The notes under the pieces are model-generated. The model saw nothing but the letters and a program-made list of their open reading frames with translations. It was not told where the DNA came from and made no database searches. Of a stretch of 64,000 bases of DNA, positions 1 through 9,257 are shown in pieces. How positions within the stretch are numbered: position 1 is the stretch's first letter; each line of letters begins with the position of its first letter. The position numbers were made by a program, and so were the translations under genes. This stretch comes from Holophagae bacterium (GTDB lineage Bacteria > Acidobacteriota > Thermoanaerobaculia > Thermoanaerobaculales > Thermoanaerobaculaceae), in NCBI GenBank assembly GCA_012516935.1, contig JAAYVZ010000141.1:62001-126000 (forward strand), read 5' to 3'.

Positions 1-442
1 TAGCAGCGTGAACGCGGTCCCCCACCTCGGCGGTGAGCGCCAACCAGAAGATCTCCGGGAGCCGCTGCCCGTAGTCGTGTAGGATGGCGTTTTCGAGGTA
101 GTCGGCGATCTTGCCAGCGACGACCCGCCGCAGCTCGACCAACCCCGACTTGTCGAGCTGCTCGTTGGAGGCGAGTGCGCGCCGGTTGGCCGCCTCGGCA
201 TCGATGAGCCGCCCGAGCTCCCGGCAGAACACCTCCCACTCGCCGGTGGCGGCGTGGGGGTAGCCCAGAGCGACCGGGCGCTGCTCGTCCTCGGCGAACA
301 GCCAGTAGGGCTGCGGCACGCGCGTCGCCGCCTCGTCGAACACCCGCGTCCACTCGCCCGCGACCTCCCGGGGCGTAAGGAAGGCGAGCTGCGGCGAGCT
401 CTCCTGCAGCACCTGCTCGATCGGACCGGGCGCTTCCGCCAT
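1..442 (-). CDS. hypothetical protein, 3' end beyond window
   Basis: An open reading frame with no stop runs from an ATG at 442 on the minus strand to the window edge (147 codons visible). The protein starts MAEAPGPIEQVLQESSPQ and is acidic, rich in Glu, Leu and Ala, with no signal peptide or membrane segment in the visible part; I do not recognise the family. It begins 28 bp after the comM stop codon on the same strand, so it could be cotranscribed, but a TACAAT hexamer (451-456, minus strand) just before the ATG may be its own promoter. Its codon use (G/C at most third positions) matches its neighbours. The coding call is fairly safe; the function is unknown. Confidence 0.65.
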   Translation of the reverse strand, partial: MAEAPGPIEQVLQESSPQLAFLTPREVAGEWTRVFDEAATRVPQPYWLFAEDEQRPVALGYPHAATGEWEVFCRELGRLIDAEAANRRALASNEQLDKSGLVELRRVVAGKIADYLENAILHDYGQRLPEIFWLALTAEVGDRVHAA

Positions 443-470
443 ACTTCCTCATTGTACGGCGGCCCGTCCC

Positions 471-1994
471 TCATGCTCGTGAGGCGCGTTCGAGGGTGCG
501 GTAGGCGACCGCCTCGGCGACGTGACGGGCCGTGACCTCCGGACACCCCTCGAGGTCGGCGATCGTCCGGGCGACCCGGAGAACGCGGTGGACACCGCGG
601 GCCGACAGCCCGAGTCGTCCCACCGCCAGCTCGAGCAACCGCTCCCCCTCACGGTCCGGCTGGCACCACCGGCGTAGTTGGGGGACGGACAGGGCGGCGT
701 TGCACGCTGCCGCCCCTCGCTCGCCCCGGGCGAGCTGGCGGGCTCGCGCCGCCACGACCCTGGCGCGAACCGTGCCCGAGCTCTCCCCACACCCGTGGCC
801 CATCAGCTCCCCGAAACCCACCGCCGGCACCTCGAGCTGGAGGTCGATGCGATCCAACAGCGGTCCGGAAAGCCGGGCGCGGTAGCGCTGGATCTGCGGC
901 GGCGTGCACCGGCACTCGCGTCGGGGATCGCCGAGATGTCCGCACGGGCAGGGGTTGGAGGCGGCGACGAGCTGGAACCGGGCGGGGAAGCGCAGAGAGC
1001 CGACGGCCCGAGCGATCACCACCTCACCGCTCTCCAGCGGCTGGCGCAGCACCTCGAGCACGTCTCGCCGGAACTCGGTGATCTCGTCGAGGAAGAGCAC
1101 CCCGTTGTGCGCCAGCGAAACCTCGCCGGGCCGCGGCGTCGACCCTCCGCCCACCAGCCCGGCCGCCGAGATCGTGTGGTGCGGCGCCCGGAACGGCCGG
1201 TGGGCGATGAGACCAGCCGGGCGTGGCACCCGCTGGGCCACCGAGTAGACCTTGGTGGTGGCGAGCGCCTCCCCCTCCTCGAGGGGCGGTAGGATTCCCG
1301 GCAGCCGTTGGGCCAGCATCGTCTTGCCGGCACCCGGCGGCCCCATGAGCAGGAGGTGATGCCCGCCGGCGGCGGCGATCTCGAGGGCGCGCTTTGCCTG
1401 AGGTTGCCCGCTCACCTCGGCGAGGTCGGGTCCCTCTGGCGGCGCGGCGGAAGGGCCGCCGTTGCCCCCCCTCACCGGGGGAATCTCCCGCTCCCCACGC
1501 AGGAACGCCACCCCCTCCGCGAGGCTGCACGCTGGCAGCAACCGCGCGCCGGCGACGACCCTGGCTTCGGCCAAGTTCTCGACCGGCAGGAGCACCGAGG
1601 CGCCGGCCTCGGTTGCCGCCTCGACGATTGGCAGCACCCCACGCACCGGGCGCAACACGCCGTCGAGCGCCAGCTCCCCGAGCAACCAGAGGTCCGGGGG
1701 AACCACCGGCGAGTGGCCGCACGCTGCCAGCACCCCGCATGCCATCGCCAGGTCGAGGAGCGCGCCTTCCTTGCGCTCCTCGGCCGGCGAGAGGTTGACG
1801 ATGATGGCGCGACCGGTCATGTCGGCGCCCAGGTGCCGGATCGCCGCCAACACCCGCTCCCGCGCCTCCCGGACCGCCGCGTCCGGCAACCCGACCACCG
1901 CCAGATCACCGGAGCCGTAGCGGGCGGCAACCTCGACCTGGACGCGCAGCGCCTCGACACCTCGGGGCACCGCTGAGTACACACGAGTCACCAT
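471..1994 (-). CDS. comM: YifB/ComM-family Mg-chelatase-like AAA+ ATPase
   Basis: A 507-residue cytoplasmic AAA+ ATPase, the usual length for ComM. In naturally competent bacteria ComM is a hexameric helicase that promotes branch migration during integration of transformed DNA. The N-terminal ChlI-like domain carries VGLPDAAVREARERV. The ATPase core has a Walker A motif (GPPGAGKT) and Walker B (VLFLDEI), followed by the C-terminal Mg-chelatase-type domain. I chose the ATG at 1994 (MVTRVYS) because it has a GGGGGAG Shine-Dalgarno 4 nt upstream and matches family N-termini; longer in-frame extensions are not plausible. The leader contains a small CCCC-GAAG-GGGG hairpin next to the Shine-Dalgarno. 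A GACAAT hexamer at 2035-2040 (minus strand) may be the -10. Whether this organism is competent cannot be told from here. Confidence 0.93.
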   Translation of the reverse strand: MVTRVYSAVPRGVEALRVQVEVAARYGSGDLAVVGLPDAAVREARERVLAAIRHLGADMTGRAIIVNLSPAEERKEGALLDLAMACGVLAACGHSPVVPPDLWLLGELALDGVLRPVRGVLPIVEAATEAGASVLLPVENLAEARVVAGARLLPACSLAEGVAFLRGEREIPPVRGGNGGPSAAPPEGPDLAEVSGQPQAKRALEIAAAGGHHLLLMGPPGAGKTMLAQRLPGILPPLEEGEALATTKVYSVAQRVPRPAGLIAHRPFRAPHHTISAAGLVGGGSTPRPGEVSLAHNGVLFLDEITEFRRDVLEVLRQPLESGEVVIARAVGSLRFPARFQLVAASNPCPCGHLGDPRRECRCTPPQIQRYRARLSGPLLDRIDLQLEVPAVGFGELMGHGCGESSGTVRARVVAARARQLARGERGAAACNAALSVPQLRRWCQPDREGERLLELAVGRLGLSARGVHRVLRVARTIADLEGCPEVTARHVAEAVAYRTLERASRA

Positions 1995-2119
1995 GATCTC
2001 CCCCTTCGGGGCAGTGGCGTGGTGGGATTCCCGTATTGTCGTCTCTCTGCCGCCGCCCGTCAAGGCGCGGGCTCGTGGCGCCACGCACCGACGGGCCGAT
2101 GGCGCGGTATGCTGCGATC

Positions 2120-2275
2120 GTGAGCGCCGACCACGACGAGCAGATCGCCACGTTGAAGCGGTTGCTGGACGCCGAAATCCGGCGCCAGCTCGCACCTCAG
2201 ATCGGCTGCTGGCCCTTGCTCGTGGGCATCGCAGGGCTGCTGCTCGGGCTCGCTTTGCTGGCCGGCAGGGTGTGA
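2120..2275 (+). CDS. possible small single-pass membrane protein (51 aa)
   Basis: A short frame starting at GTG 2120 encodes an amphipathic charged N-terminus (DHDEQIATLKRLLDAEIRR) followed by one hydrophobic segment (about residues 30-47) and a stop at 2275. Support for it being real: a TATGCT hexamer at 2108-2113 lies exactly 6 nt before the GTG, the arrangement seen at several other starts in this window. The sequence also reads like a tail-anchored or C-tail membrane protein, with coding-like third positions. Against it: its last 79 bp overlap the 3' end of the CvpA-like gene on the other strand. A longer ATG start at 2036 is possible but would span the -10. No homologous family is recognised. 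Confidence 0.42.
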   Translation: MSADHDEQIATLKRLLDAEIRRQLAPQIGCWPLLVGIAGLLLGLALLAGRV

Positions 2276-2700
2276 ACAGCCAGCAGCGTCTGGCCGGCGC
2301 TCGACAAGAAGGTGGCGAACGGCGAGCTGACCGGGTGTCCGCCCACCGCGGCGAGGGCCAGGAGCACGCCCAGCACCAACGCTGCGAGTCCTCCCGCCAC
2401 CACCATTCCAGCGAGCCGGTCCAACCACCCCAGACGCAGCGCTTGCAGCGCCTTGTGCAGCCCTCGGGCGGCCACCCACACGACTACCGCAGCGATGAGG
2501 GCACAGACCACGACGGCAACGACGCGCACCCCGGAGCTCGGAGGCGTCCCCCCACTGGCGAGCGTGGCGGCGGCCGGGGCGACCCAACGCCCGGCCGCGA
2601 CGGCGGCCACGGCGGCTGCAAGCCCCGTGACCAGGCGCAGCGCCCCCCACAGACCAGCGAGCGCACAGCCGACGACAACGACCGCGAGCGCGATGTCCAT
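2197..2700 (-). CDS. CvpA-family membrane protein
   Basis: A 167-residue protein with four hydrophobic segments (roughly residues 2-22, 25-45, 62-84 and 103-125) and a Ser/Pro/Lys-rich C-terminal tail. Length, spacing and the small-residue-rich helices fit the CvpA family, membrane proteins linked to colicin V production in E. coli and to envelope stress and bile resistance elsewhere. The start is the ATG at 2700 (MDIALAVVVVG); the frame is open further upstream but the added residues are low-complexity and carry no better start. The C-terminal tail is the part that overlaps the small ORF on the opposite strand. The family call rests on topology and pattern, not on catalytic motifs. Confidence 0.72.
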   Translation of the reverse strand: MDIALAVVVVGCALAGLWGALRLVTGLAAAVAAVAAGRWVAPAAATLASGGTPPSSGVRVVAVVVCALIAAVVVWVAARGLHKALQALRLGWLDRLAGMVVAGGLAALVLGVLLALAAVGGHPVSSPFATFLSSAGQTLLAVHTLPASKASPSSSPAMPTSKGQQPI

Positions 2701-2980
2701 CGCCGCATGATACCGGAGGCACACGCACCGCGGCCCGCTCGTCGTGCCGCTGCCCAACGACGGCCTCGGTGAGGAGAAGGGCCACCGCGCGGTTGGAGGG
2801 ATGCCGATGGCCTGCGAGCGACGGCGGATCTCCTCGGTGAGCCGCTGACCGGCGTTGCTGGACCAGCGCCGATGCCGCTGCCAGCTCGTGCTCCGATCCG
2901 GCTGCAGTGTGGCCTTCCCGGCCCACTAGTGCTTCCCAGCCAACCACCCGTCCAGCGGGCCGGTGGTACCATCGTCGATC
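2701..2980. other. intergenic region between divergent genes
   Basis: This 280-bp gap separates the CvpA-like gene (minus) from the sulfatase-fold gene (plus). It contains the likely -10 of the latter (TACCAT, 2967-2972). On the minus strand about 2760-2880 reads in a coding-like way (for example QRLTEEIRRRSQAIGIPP) but has no usable start. The similar-looking continuation (ALLLTEAVVGQRHDERAAV) is in a different frame, so it could be a decayed small gene. I could not support an intact gene here. Confidence 0.4.
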
Positions 2981-5398
2981 GTGAGTCGAATCTCCCCCCT
3001 GCTCGTCGTGGCCGCCTTCCTCTGCCCAGGGGCGGGCCGCGCGGATGCGCAGGGGGCGGCCCGCTACCTCGGGTGGGAGGTACTCCGCCACGACACACCG
3101 GCGGTGATGTGGACCGACACCACCCACCGGGCACGCCTCGTCCTCCACAACCCCAGCCGCCAAGAGTGGTCGGAGAGCTCGGGGGACCACGTCTCCTATC
3201 ACTGGGTGCGGGCCGACGGCTCGCTCGCGGTCCGCGACGGGATCCGCACCTCGCTGCCCGGCCCGGTCAGGCCGGGACAAACGGCGAGGTTGGAGGTGAG
3301 GGTCCAAAGCCCCCCGTCGAGCGGGCTCTGGCGTCTCGAGTGGGACATGGTGCGGGAGCAGGTCGCGTGGTACGGGCCACCGCCTGGCGGCCCAGCGGTA
3401 CGAACCCACGTTCTGGTCGTGCGGCGCAGCATCGTCATGCTGGTCGGCCTGGCCGCAGCCTCGGCCATGGCAGCGCTGGCGGCGCGGCGGCGCCCGGGGT
3501 GGTTGCAGCCGGGCGGTTGGCCGCTCGAGGGAGTGGTGCCAGTAGTCTGGAACGTCGTCGCGCTGGCGATCGTGGCCGTGAGCTTCTCCGAGCTCGCACG
3601 CTGTCAGCTCTGGCAGGGGGCTGGGGGGCTGGTGGCGTCCTCGGCGACGCTGCTGGCACTCCCGTTGCTCGTGCTGCCTGCCAGATGGCGCATGCTCGGC
3701 GCCGGCGCGATGGCCACGTTTTGGACCCTCCTCGGGCTTGCCGACCTCGCCTACCTGCGGTTTTTCGGCAGCATCGTCCCCGCCGTCGCGGCCTCGGCTG
3801 TCGGTCAGGTGGGGCAGATCGAGGGGTCGGTCCTGGCGTTGCTGCGGCCGCTCGACTGGTGGCTCCTGACGGTCGGCGTGACCGGGATCGGGCTGGCGGC
3901 CGCCTGGCCGCGGCGCCCCACTATGAACCGTCGGCGGCAGCGCGTCGTCACCTGCGCCCTCCTCGTCGCGTGCTCAACCGGCGCGACCCCGGCTAGCCGA
4001 ACGCTCTGGCAGGGATTGCACGACCCAGCTCTCGCTGACCAGCTCTTCTCCCAGGCGATGCTGGTCGGCCGATGGGGGATGCTCAACGCCCACCTCTTCG
4101 ACCTTGCCCGCACGACCCGCGAACGACTTCAGGTGCGACGGCCGGACGAGGCGGCACTCGCCGAGGCGGTGGCGTATCTGCGCAACCGTCCCCCAGCCCC
4201 ACCTCCCGGAGGTGCGGCGCGGGGAGCCAATCTCGTGCAGGTGCAGGTCGAGTCGTTCCAGGCGTGGGTGGTCGGCGCCTCGATCAACGGGCAGGAGGTC
4301 ACCCCGTTCCTCAACCGCCTGCGGCGGGAGTCGCTGTACTTTCCCAACCTGTTCGACCAGAGCGGCCAGGGGCGCAGCTCCGACGGCGAGTTCATCACCC
4401 TCAACTCGCTGCTCGCTCTCGACCGCGGGGCGGTCTCGTTCCGGCGTCCCCACAACCGCTTCCTCGCCCTGCCCTCGGTGCTGCGAGCCAACGGGTACAC
4501 CACTCTCTCGGCGCATCCGTTCGAGCGGGGGTTCTGGAACCGGGCGGTGTTGCACCCACGCTACGGCTTCGAGCAGATGCTGTTCAAGCGCGAGCTGGGC
4601 GGCGGCGAGGTGATCGGCTGGGGGCTCGCCGACGAGCCGTTTTTCCGCAAGGTCGCGGCCCGGTTCCCGCACCTTTCCAGGCCGTTTTTCGCCTACCTCA
4701 TCACCCTTGGCCTGCACCACCCGTTCGACCAGTTCCCCGACCGCCACAAGGTCCTCGACGTCGGCGCTGCCGCCGAGACCCCGCTCGGCAACTATCTACA
4801 CTCCATGCACTACTTCGACACGGCACTGGCAACTCTGGTGCGGGAGCTGAAGCACCAGGGGTTGTGGGAGAGCACGGTGCTGGCTCTGCACGGCGACCAC
4901 GAGTCCGGGGTCGCGATCGACCAGCAAGTGCTGACCCTCCTCGGGGTGCCGAGGTGGGAACCGTCGATCGAGGTGCGGTTGCGGAAGGTGCCGTTCCTCG
5001 TGCACCTGCCGGGGGACCGGCTGGCGGGGGACCGGGCAGTCGTCGGTGGGCAGGTAGATATCGCCCCGACACTGCTGGACCTACTGGGGCTCCCACGCCC
5101 ACCTTGCTTCGCAGGGCGCTCACTGCTGTCCGACGCACCGTCATGGGTGGTGCTCAACAGCGGGTCGGCGGTGCAAGGCGACCGGCTGTTCGTGGCCAGG
5201 GGTCTGCAGATCCCACCGGAGGGGGCTTGCTTCGCCTTCCCGGACGGTGAGCCGAGACCCTTGAGCGAGTGCGAGCCGGGGCGCCGGGCCGCCGAGCGTG
5301 AGCTGGAGATGACGCGCCGGGTGGTGCTCTTCGACCTGGTGCCGCGAGTCGTTGGGGAGGAGCAGGTGAGGTTTTTGCCCAAGGGAGGGACATGGTGA
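2981..5398 (+). CDS. LTA-synthase-like sulfatase-fold phosphotransferase, membrane bound
   Basis: An 805-residue protein: a signal-peptide-like N-terminus, a beta-rich extracytoplasmic region (about 30-145), several transmembrane helices (about 150-310), then an alkaline-phosphatase-superfamily domain resembling LtaS and MdoB-type phosphoglycerol transferases. Visible catalytic elements are Glu424 (VQVESF), the nucleophile motif [10 protein letters not shown] with Ser466 where LtaS has Thr, and HGDHE with Asp639/His640 as metal ligands. The likely role is transfer of a phospho-alcohol head group onto a periplasmic glycan or lipid; the substrate is unknown. The GTG at 2981 is chosen because TACCAT lies 8 nt before it; an ATG at 2963 would precede the -10. 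The stop overlaps folD by 7 bp, so this starts a three-gene operon with folD and coaE. Confidence 0.82.
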   Translation: MSRISPLLVVAAFLCPGAGRADAQGAARYLGWEVLRHDTPAVMWTDTTHRARLVLHNPSRQEWSESSGDHVSYHWVRADGSLAVRDGIRTSLPGPVRPGQTARLEVRVQSPPSSGLWRLEWDMVREQVAWYGPPPGGPAVRTHVLVVRRSIVMLVGLAAASAMAALAARRRPGWLQPGGWPLEGVVPVVWNVVALAIVAVSFSELARCQLWQGAGGLVASSATLLALPLLVLPARWRMLGAGAMATFWTLLGLADLAYLRFFGSIVPAVAASAVGQVGQIEGSVLALLRPLDWWLLTVGVTGIGLAAAWPRRPTMNRRRQRVVTCALLVACSTGATPASRTLWQGLHDPALADQLFSQAMLVGRWGMLNAHLFDLARTTRERLQVRRPDEAALAEAVAYLRNRPPAPPPGGAARGANLVQVQVESFQAWVVGASINGQEVTPFLNRLRRESLYFPNLFDQSGQGRSSDGEFITLNSLLALDRGAVSFRRPHNRFLALPSVLRANGYTTLSAHPFERGFWNRAVLHPRYGFEQMLFKRELGGGEVIGWGLADEPFFRKVAARFPHLSRPFFAYLITLGLHHPFDQFPDRHKVLDVGAAAETPLGNYLHSMHYFDTALATLVRELKHQGLWESTVLALHGDHESGVAIDQQVLTLLGVPRWEPSIEVRLRKVPFLVHLPGDRLAGDRAVVGGQVDIAPTLLDLLGLPRPPCFAGRSLLSDAPSWVVLNSGSAVQGDRLFVARGLQIPPEGACFAFPDGEPRPLSECEPGRRAAERELEMTRRVVLFDLVPRVVGEEQVRFLPKGGTW

Positions 5399-6321
5399 TG
5401 GCGCGGGTACTGGACGGAGCGGCGGTGGCCGCTGAGCTGCGGGCCAGGGTGGCGGTCCGAGCACAGGAGCTGGTGGCGAAGGGAGTATCGCCCCGCCTCG
5501 AGGTGATCCTCGTCGGAGAGGACCCGGCGTCGCGGGTATACGTGGGCGCGAAGGCCCGGGCATGCCAGGAGGTCGGGGTCCGGTCGACGACTCACGCGCT
5601 GCCCGCCACGACGAGCGGCGACGAGCTCGCGGCCCTCATCGCGGCCCTCAACGCCGACTCGGACGTGGATGGAATCCTCCTTCAGCTCCCCTTGCCGGCG
5701 CCTCTCGACGGCCGCCGTTTCCTCGACCTCATCGACCCCAGCAAGGACGTGGACGGCTTTCACCCCTTCAACGTCGGCCTGCTGCAGCAGGGCCGGCCGG
5801 CGTTCGTGCCGTGCACGCCCGGCGGGGTCATGGAGCTGCTCGATGCCAGCGGCGTGGCGCTCGCTGGCGCCCAGGCCGTGGTCGTCGGGCGCTCGGAGAT
5901 CGTCGGCAAGCCGATGGCGGCGCTGTTGCTGCACCGCCACGCCACGGTGACCGTTTGCCACTCGCGGACCCGCGACCTGCCGGCCGTCTGCCGCCAGGCC
6001 GATGTGCTCGTGGCAGCGGTAGGCAAACCAGCGCTCATCGGCGGCGACTACATCAAGCCCGGAGCGGTGGTGATCGACGTCGGCGTCAACCGGGTCGAGG
6101 ACCCGCAGCTCGTCGCGCGGCTCTTCCCCGGTGACCCAGCACGTGCGGCGCAGCTCGCCAAACGCGGCTACACGCTGGTCGGGGACGTCGACTTCGCCGC
6201 CGCGGGGGCGGTGGCCGGTGCGATCACACCGGTACCCGGTGGAATCGGGCCGCTCACCATCGCCGGCTTGCTGCTCAACACCGTGCGCGCGGCCTGTCGC
6301 CGACGTGACCTGCCGTGCTGA
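5392..6321 (+). CDS. folD: bifunctional methylenetetrahydrofolate dehydrogenase/cyclohydrolase
   Basis: A 309-residue FolD, which interconverts 5,10-methylene-, methenyl- and 10-formyl-tetrahydrofolate in one-carbon metabolism. Signatures present include the catalytic Lys region [14 protein letters not shown], the substrate motif [21 protein letters not shown], the nucleotide-binding [11 protein letters not shown], and the C-terminal GDVDF and [12 protein letters not shown]. Length is slightly above the usual 280-300. The ATG at 5392 has GGAGG upstream and overlaps the end of the preceding gene; a second ATG lies at 5398. The coaE start overlaps the stop by 7 bp, so translation of all three genes is probably coupled. 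Confidence 0.97.
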   Translation: MVMARVLDGAAVAAELRARVAVRAQELVAKGVSPRLEVILVGEDPASRVYVGAKARACQEVGVRSTTHALPATTSGDELAALIAALNADSDVDGILLQLPLPAPLDGRRFLDLIDPSKDVDGFHPFNVGLLQQGRPAFVPCTPGGVMELLDASGVALAGAQAVVVGRSEIVGKPMAALLLHRHATVTVCHSRTRDLPAVCRQADVLVAAVGKPALIGGDYIKPGAVVIDVGVNRVEDPQLVARLFPGDPARAAQLAKRGYTLVGDVDFAAAGAVAGAITPVPGGIGPLTIAGLLLNTVRAACRRRDLPC

Positions 6322-6974
6322 GGGTCGGGCTTTCCGGGGGTGTGGCGAGCGGCAAGAGCACGGTGGCGGCGCTGCTCGCCGCTCGGGGAGCCGCCGTACG
6401 GGACGCCGACGTCCTGGTCGCCGAGCTGTACGGGCCCGACACGCCGTGCACGCGGGCGATTGCCGGACGCTTCGGGCCAGGAGTGCTGGCTCGGGACGGC
6501 GGCGTCGACCGCCGGGCGCTGGGCGCCGTGGTGCTGGCCGACGCCGAGGCACGGCGCTGGCTCGAGGCGCTCGTCCACCCCGCCGTGCGTTCGCTGATCG
6601 CAACGTGGCTGGAGGGTCTTTGCGCTACTCACCCGGCGAGCGAGGTGGCGGTCGTCGAGGCGGCGCTGCTGGTCGAGACCGGGGCGTGGCGAGACTACGA
6701 CCGGCTCGTCGTCGTCTCGGCCCCGCTCGAGCTGCGCCGTCAACGGGCGAGGGCGGCGGGCTGGGATCCCGAGGTGCTGGAGCGGGTGGTCGCCGCCCAG
6801 CTCGGGGAGGCAGAGCGGGAAGCGGTGGCCGACTACGTCATCGTCAACCACGGGGGCCGCGATGCGCTCGCAACCGCTGTCGAGCGCTTGTGGACCCGGC
6901 TCCGAGAGGACGCGGCGGCGGCCGGCAGCGGCCGGCTCCTCGTGCCGCGCCGGCCGGCACTCAAGCTGGGCTGA
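6315..6974 (+). CDS. coaE: dephospho-CoA kinase
   Basis: A 219-residue kinase for the last step of CoA synthesis (ATP-dependent phosphorylation of the 3'-OH of dephospho-CoA). The P-loop [12 protein letters not shown] opens the protein, [10 protein letters not shown] matches the acceptor-binding region, and [12 protein letters not shown] and [11 protein letters not shown] match family blocks. A short Ala/Gly/Arg-rich extension follows the core at the C-terminus. The GTG start at 6315 lies inside the end of folD, so the two are coupled. The 3' end overlaps the convergent rdgB by 14 bp, leaving no room for a terminator between them. Confidence 0.95.
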   Translation: MLRVGLSGGVASGKSTVAALLAARGAAVRDADVLVAELYGPDTPCTRAIAGRFGPGVLARDGGVDRRALGAVVLADAEARRWLEALVHPAVRSLIATWLEGLCATHPASEVAVVEAALLVETGAWRDYDRLVVVSAPLELRRQRARAAGWDPEVLERVVAAQLGEAEREAVADYVIVNHGGRDALATAVERLWTRLREDAAAAGSGRLLVPRRPALKLG

Positions 6975-7539
6975 GCCAGCTCAGACGAGCCTCGACGAGC
7001 TGCCGGCGCAGTGCGTCGAGGGCGAGAAAGCGATGGGAGCGAGCGTTTTTCTCCGCCGCCGGCATCTCCGCGTAGGTCCTCCCGCCTCCCCAAACCGGAG
7101 CGAACACGACGTCCCAACCGAACCCCTCCACCCCCCGTGCGGCGTCGACGATGACACCCTCGACCATCCCGCTCCCGACCCACTCGAAATCGCCGGCCCG
7201 GACCACGGCGATGCAGCGGGCCGTGGCGCCCCGGTCGGTGAAGCCAGCGAGCAGCCGCGGCAGCGCCTGCGGACCCGCCGCCTCCAGCAGCCAGCGGATG
7301 AGGGGACCGGGGAACCCTCCCACGGCGTGCAGCTCCAACGCTGTGTCCTCCACCAGCACCGGCCGCCCCAGCAGTCTCGCCGCCTCCGAGGCTTTGTGGC
7401 GAGCCACCGTTGCCAGGTCGAGCCCCTGGATCTCATTCAGGTGAAGGCGCCGGGTGGTCAGGCGAAAACCCAGAATCTGCTGGGCCTCCCTGCGCTTGTG
7501 CGGGCTCGAGGTGACGAAAGTGAGCGGCGGCACGCTCAC
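6961..7539 (-). CDS. rdgB: XTP/dITP pyrophosphatase (HAM1 family)
   Basis: A 192-residue house-cleaning enzyme that hydrolyses non-canonical purine nucleoside triphosphates (XTP, ITP, dITP) to monophosphates. Family motifs seen: an N-terminal TSSPHKRREAQQIL (variant of the T/SxNxxKxxE motif), VLVEDTALELHAVGGFPGP around the metal-binding Asp, GFGWDVVF, and the C-terminal SHRFLALDAL. The GTG start overlaps the cyclase stop codon by 4 bp (GTGA), so the two minus-strand genes form an operon. The N-terminal SSPHK variant resembles archaeal or HAM1-like members more than E. coli RdgB, but the fold-defining motifs are intact. Confidence 0.93.
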   Translation of the reverse strand: MSVPPLTFVTSSPHKRREAQQILGFRLTTRRLHLNEIQGLDLATVARHKASEAARLLGRPVLVEDTALELHAVGGFPGPLIRWLLEAAGPQALPRLLAGFTDRGATARCIAVVRAGDFEWVGSGMVEGVIVDAARGVEGFGWDVVFAPVWGGGRTYAEMPAAEKNARSHRFLALDALRRQLVEARLSWLSPA

Positions 7540-9116
7540 GCGTCCGGCCCGCCCAGCTCCTCGGTGAGCACCCTGAACACCGAAAGCTTACCCTGCAGGC
7601 CACGGAGCTGGATGTTGCCCAGGTGCTCGGTGGGGAACAGATGGCCGACCGCCCGCTGGGTAGCCGGCCCGACCACGACCTGCCCGGGCTTGGCCACCAT
7701 CTCCTCGAGTCGGGCGGCGACGTTCACGGTGTTGCCGAGAACGGTGTAATCGACGCGGGTGGCCGAGCCGATGTCGCCCACGACGACGAGCCCGGAGTTG
7801 ATGGCGATCCGCACCTCTACCACCTCGTGCCCAGCCTGCGCACGCTCGCGGTTCCAGTGCGCGAGGCGCTCGAGCATGGCGAGCGCCGCTCGCACCGCGC
7901 GCTCGGCGTGGTCACCCTGCTGCAGCGGCGCACCGAAAAACGCCATCACCGCGTCGCCGATGAACTTGTCGAGGGTGCCACCGAACTCGAACACAGCGTC
8001 CGAGGCGAGGGTGAAGAACTCCCCCAAAAAGCGGGCGACATCGGGTGGATCCATGATCTGGCAGCGGCTCGTGAAGCCAACGATATCGGCGAACAGGACC
8101 GAGACCTCGCGGGTCTCGTGGCGCTCGCCCTCGGCGGCCGGTGCCTTGCGCTCCACGATGGCTTCGACCACGGCCGGCGAGTGGTAGCGCTCGAGCCGCT
8201 CGCGGATGCGCTTTTCCTCGCGGATCGAGTCGTTGAGGCGCGCCCGGTCGATCGCCACCGCGGAGTAGTTGGCGAGGGCGGTGAGGAGATCGAGATGCTC
8301 GGCGGTGAAGCAACCGATGGCGAGCGGCGTGTCCACGAACAGGACCCCAATCACCGAGTCGCGGTGCCACAACGGCGCGCACATGGCGGAGCGAATCTGG
8401 TGCAGGCGAACCGACATCCCAGCCGCGAACCGCTCGTCCGCCTGGGCGTCGGACGTCAACACCGCGACCTTCTGACGGCTCACGAGATCGAGGATGGTCT
8501 GCGACACGGGCGCCTCGGCGAGCTGATGGCCGCCGCGTGAGCGCGCCATCCGTAGCTCGGCGTTGCCGTCGGGTGTGAACAGCAGGATAAACGCGCGGTC
8601 GGCGGGGAGCTGCTCGAACACCGCTTCCATCACCTTGTCGAGCACCGGCTCGAGCTCCTCTACCTCGAGTAGGGTGCGCGCCACCTGGGCCAGCGCCTCG
8701 AGCACCCGCTCGCGGGCCGTAACCCCCGTGGTGTGTCGCCGCACCGGCTCGCGCTCGAGCCGGAAGTCCTCCCGAAACTCCTCGAGCGAGCGCAGGAACG
8801 TGGACGAGCTCACGCCCAGGTTCTGGAACGACTCGGTGCGGTGGAATGAGATCGTGAAGTTGCCCACCAGGAGCTGGTCGCCGTCGGCGAGCAGCGCCTC
8901 CGCCGCGTAGGTGCCGTTGACCTTGACCCCGTTGGTGGAGCCGAGGTCGACGATCCACCACGCCTCGCCGCGCGGCTCCACCCGCGCGTGGTGGCGCGAC
9001 ACCGAGAAGTCCTTGAGCACGATCTGGTTGTCCGAGGCACGGCCGATCCCGACCGGGGTGCTCTCGAGCCGTACCTTGCGGCTGGCATCGCCTTCTGTCC
9101 ATCGCAGCTCGGCCAT
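7536..9116 (-). CDS. FHA-GAF-class III adenylate/guanylate cyclase
   Basis: A 526-residue soluble signalling protein in three parts. An FHA domain (about 15-90, with GRASDNQIVL and VSRHHARV and the STNG motif) binds phosphothreonine partners. A GAF domain (about 150-300) senses a small ligand. A C-terminal class III cyclase domain (about 340-520) follows, with both metal-binding Asp residues (LFADIVGFT and GDAVMAFF), the Lys of TLDKFIGD and the DYTVLGNTVNVAARLE block carrying the transition-state Asn and Arg. The Lys plus Asp pair predicts ATP as substrate, so cAMP is the likely product; this is inference. The ATG at 9116 follows TACAAT by 6 nt with no Shine-Dalgarno. It is first in an operon with rdgB. 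Confidence 0.92.
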   Translation of the reverse strand: MAELRWTEGDASRKVRLESTPVGIGRASDNQIVLKDFSVSRHHARVEPRGEAWWIVDLGSTNGVKVNGTYAAEALLADGDQLLVGNFTISFHRTESFQNLGVSSSTFLRSLEEFREDFRLEREPVRRHTTGVTARERVLEALAQVARTLLEVEELEPVLDKVMEAVFEQLPADRAFILLFTPDGNAELRMARSRGGHQLAEAPVSQTILDLVSRQKVAVLTSDAQADERFAAGMSVRLHQIRSAMCAPLWHRDSVIGVLFVDTPLAIGCFTAEHLDLLTALANYSAVAIDRARLNDSIREEKRIRERLERYHSPAVVEAIVERKAPAAEGERHETREVSVLFADIVGFTSRCQIMDPPDVARFLGEFFTLASDAVFEFGGTLDKFIGDAVMAFFGAPLQQGDHAERAVRAALAMLERLAHWNRERAQAGHEVVEVRIAINSGLVVVGDIGSATRVDYTVLGNTVNVAARLEEMVAKPGQVVVGPATQRAVGHLFPTEHLGNIQLRGLQGKLSVFRVLTEELGGPDA

Positions 9117-9122
9117 GCCGGT

Positions 9123-9128
9123 ATTGTA
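9123..9128 (-). promoter_or_regulatory. -10 element of the cyclase-rdgB operon, likely leaderless
   Basis: TACAAT on the minus strand ends exactly 6 nt before the cyclase ATG at 9116. With normal spacing, transcription would begin at or next to the ATG. No Shine-Dalgarno can be seen, and no convincing -35 lies 17 nt further out. Confidence 0.5.
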
Positions 9129-9257
9129 CCTGCCCCGTCCCACCCCTCCAGTCGAGCGTCGAGAGTCGCGCGCTCTTCCCGGCGCCGCTCACACGGCCCT
9201 GCTCCCGGCCTGGCCACCTCCACCCACCCCGGTATCCCGCGGTGCCACCGTGCACCG

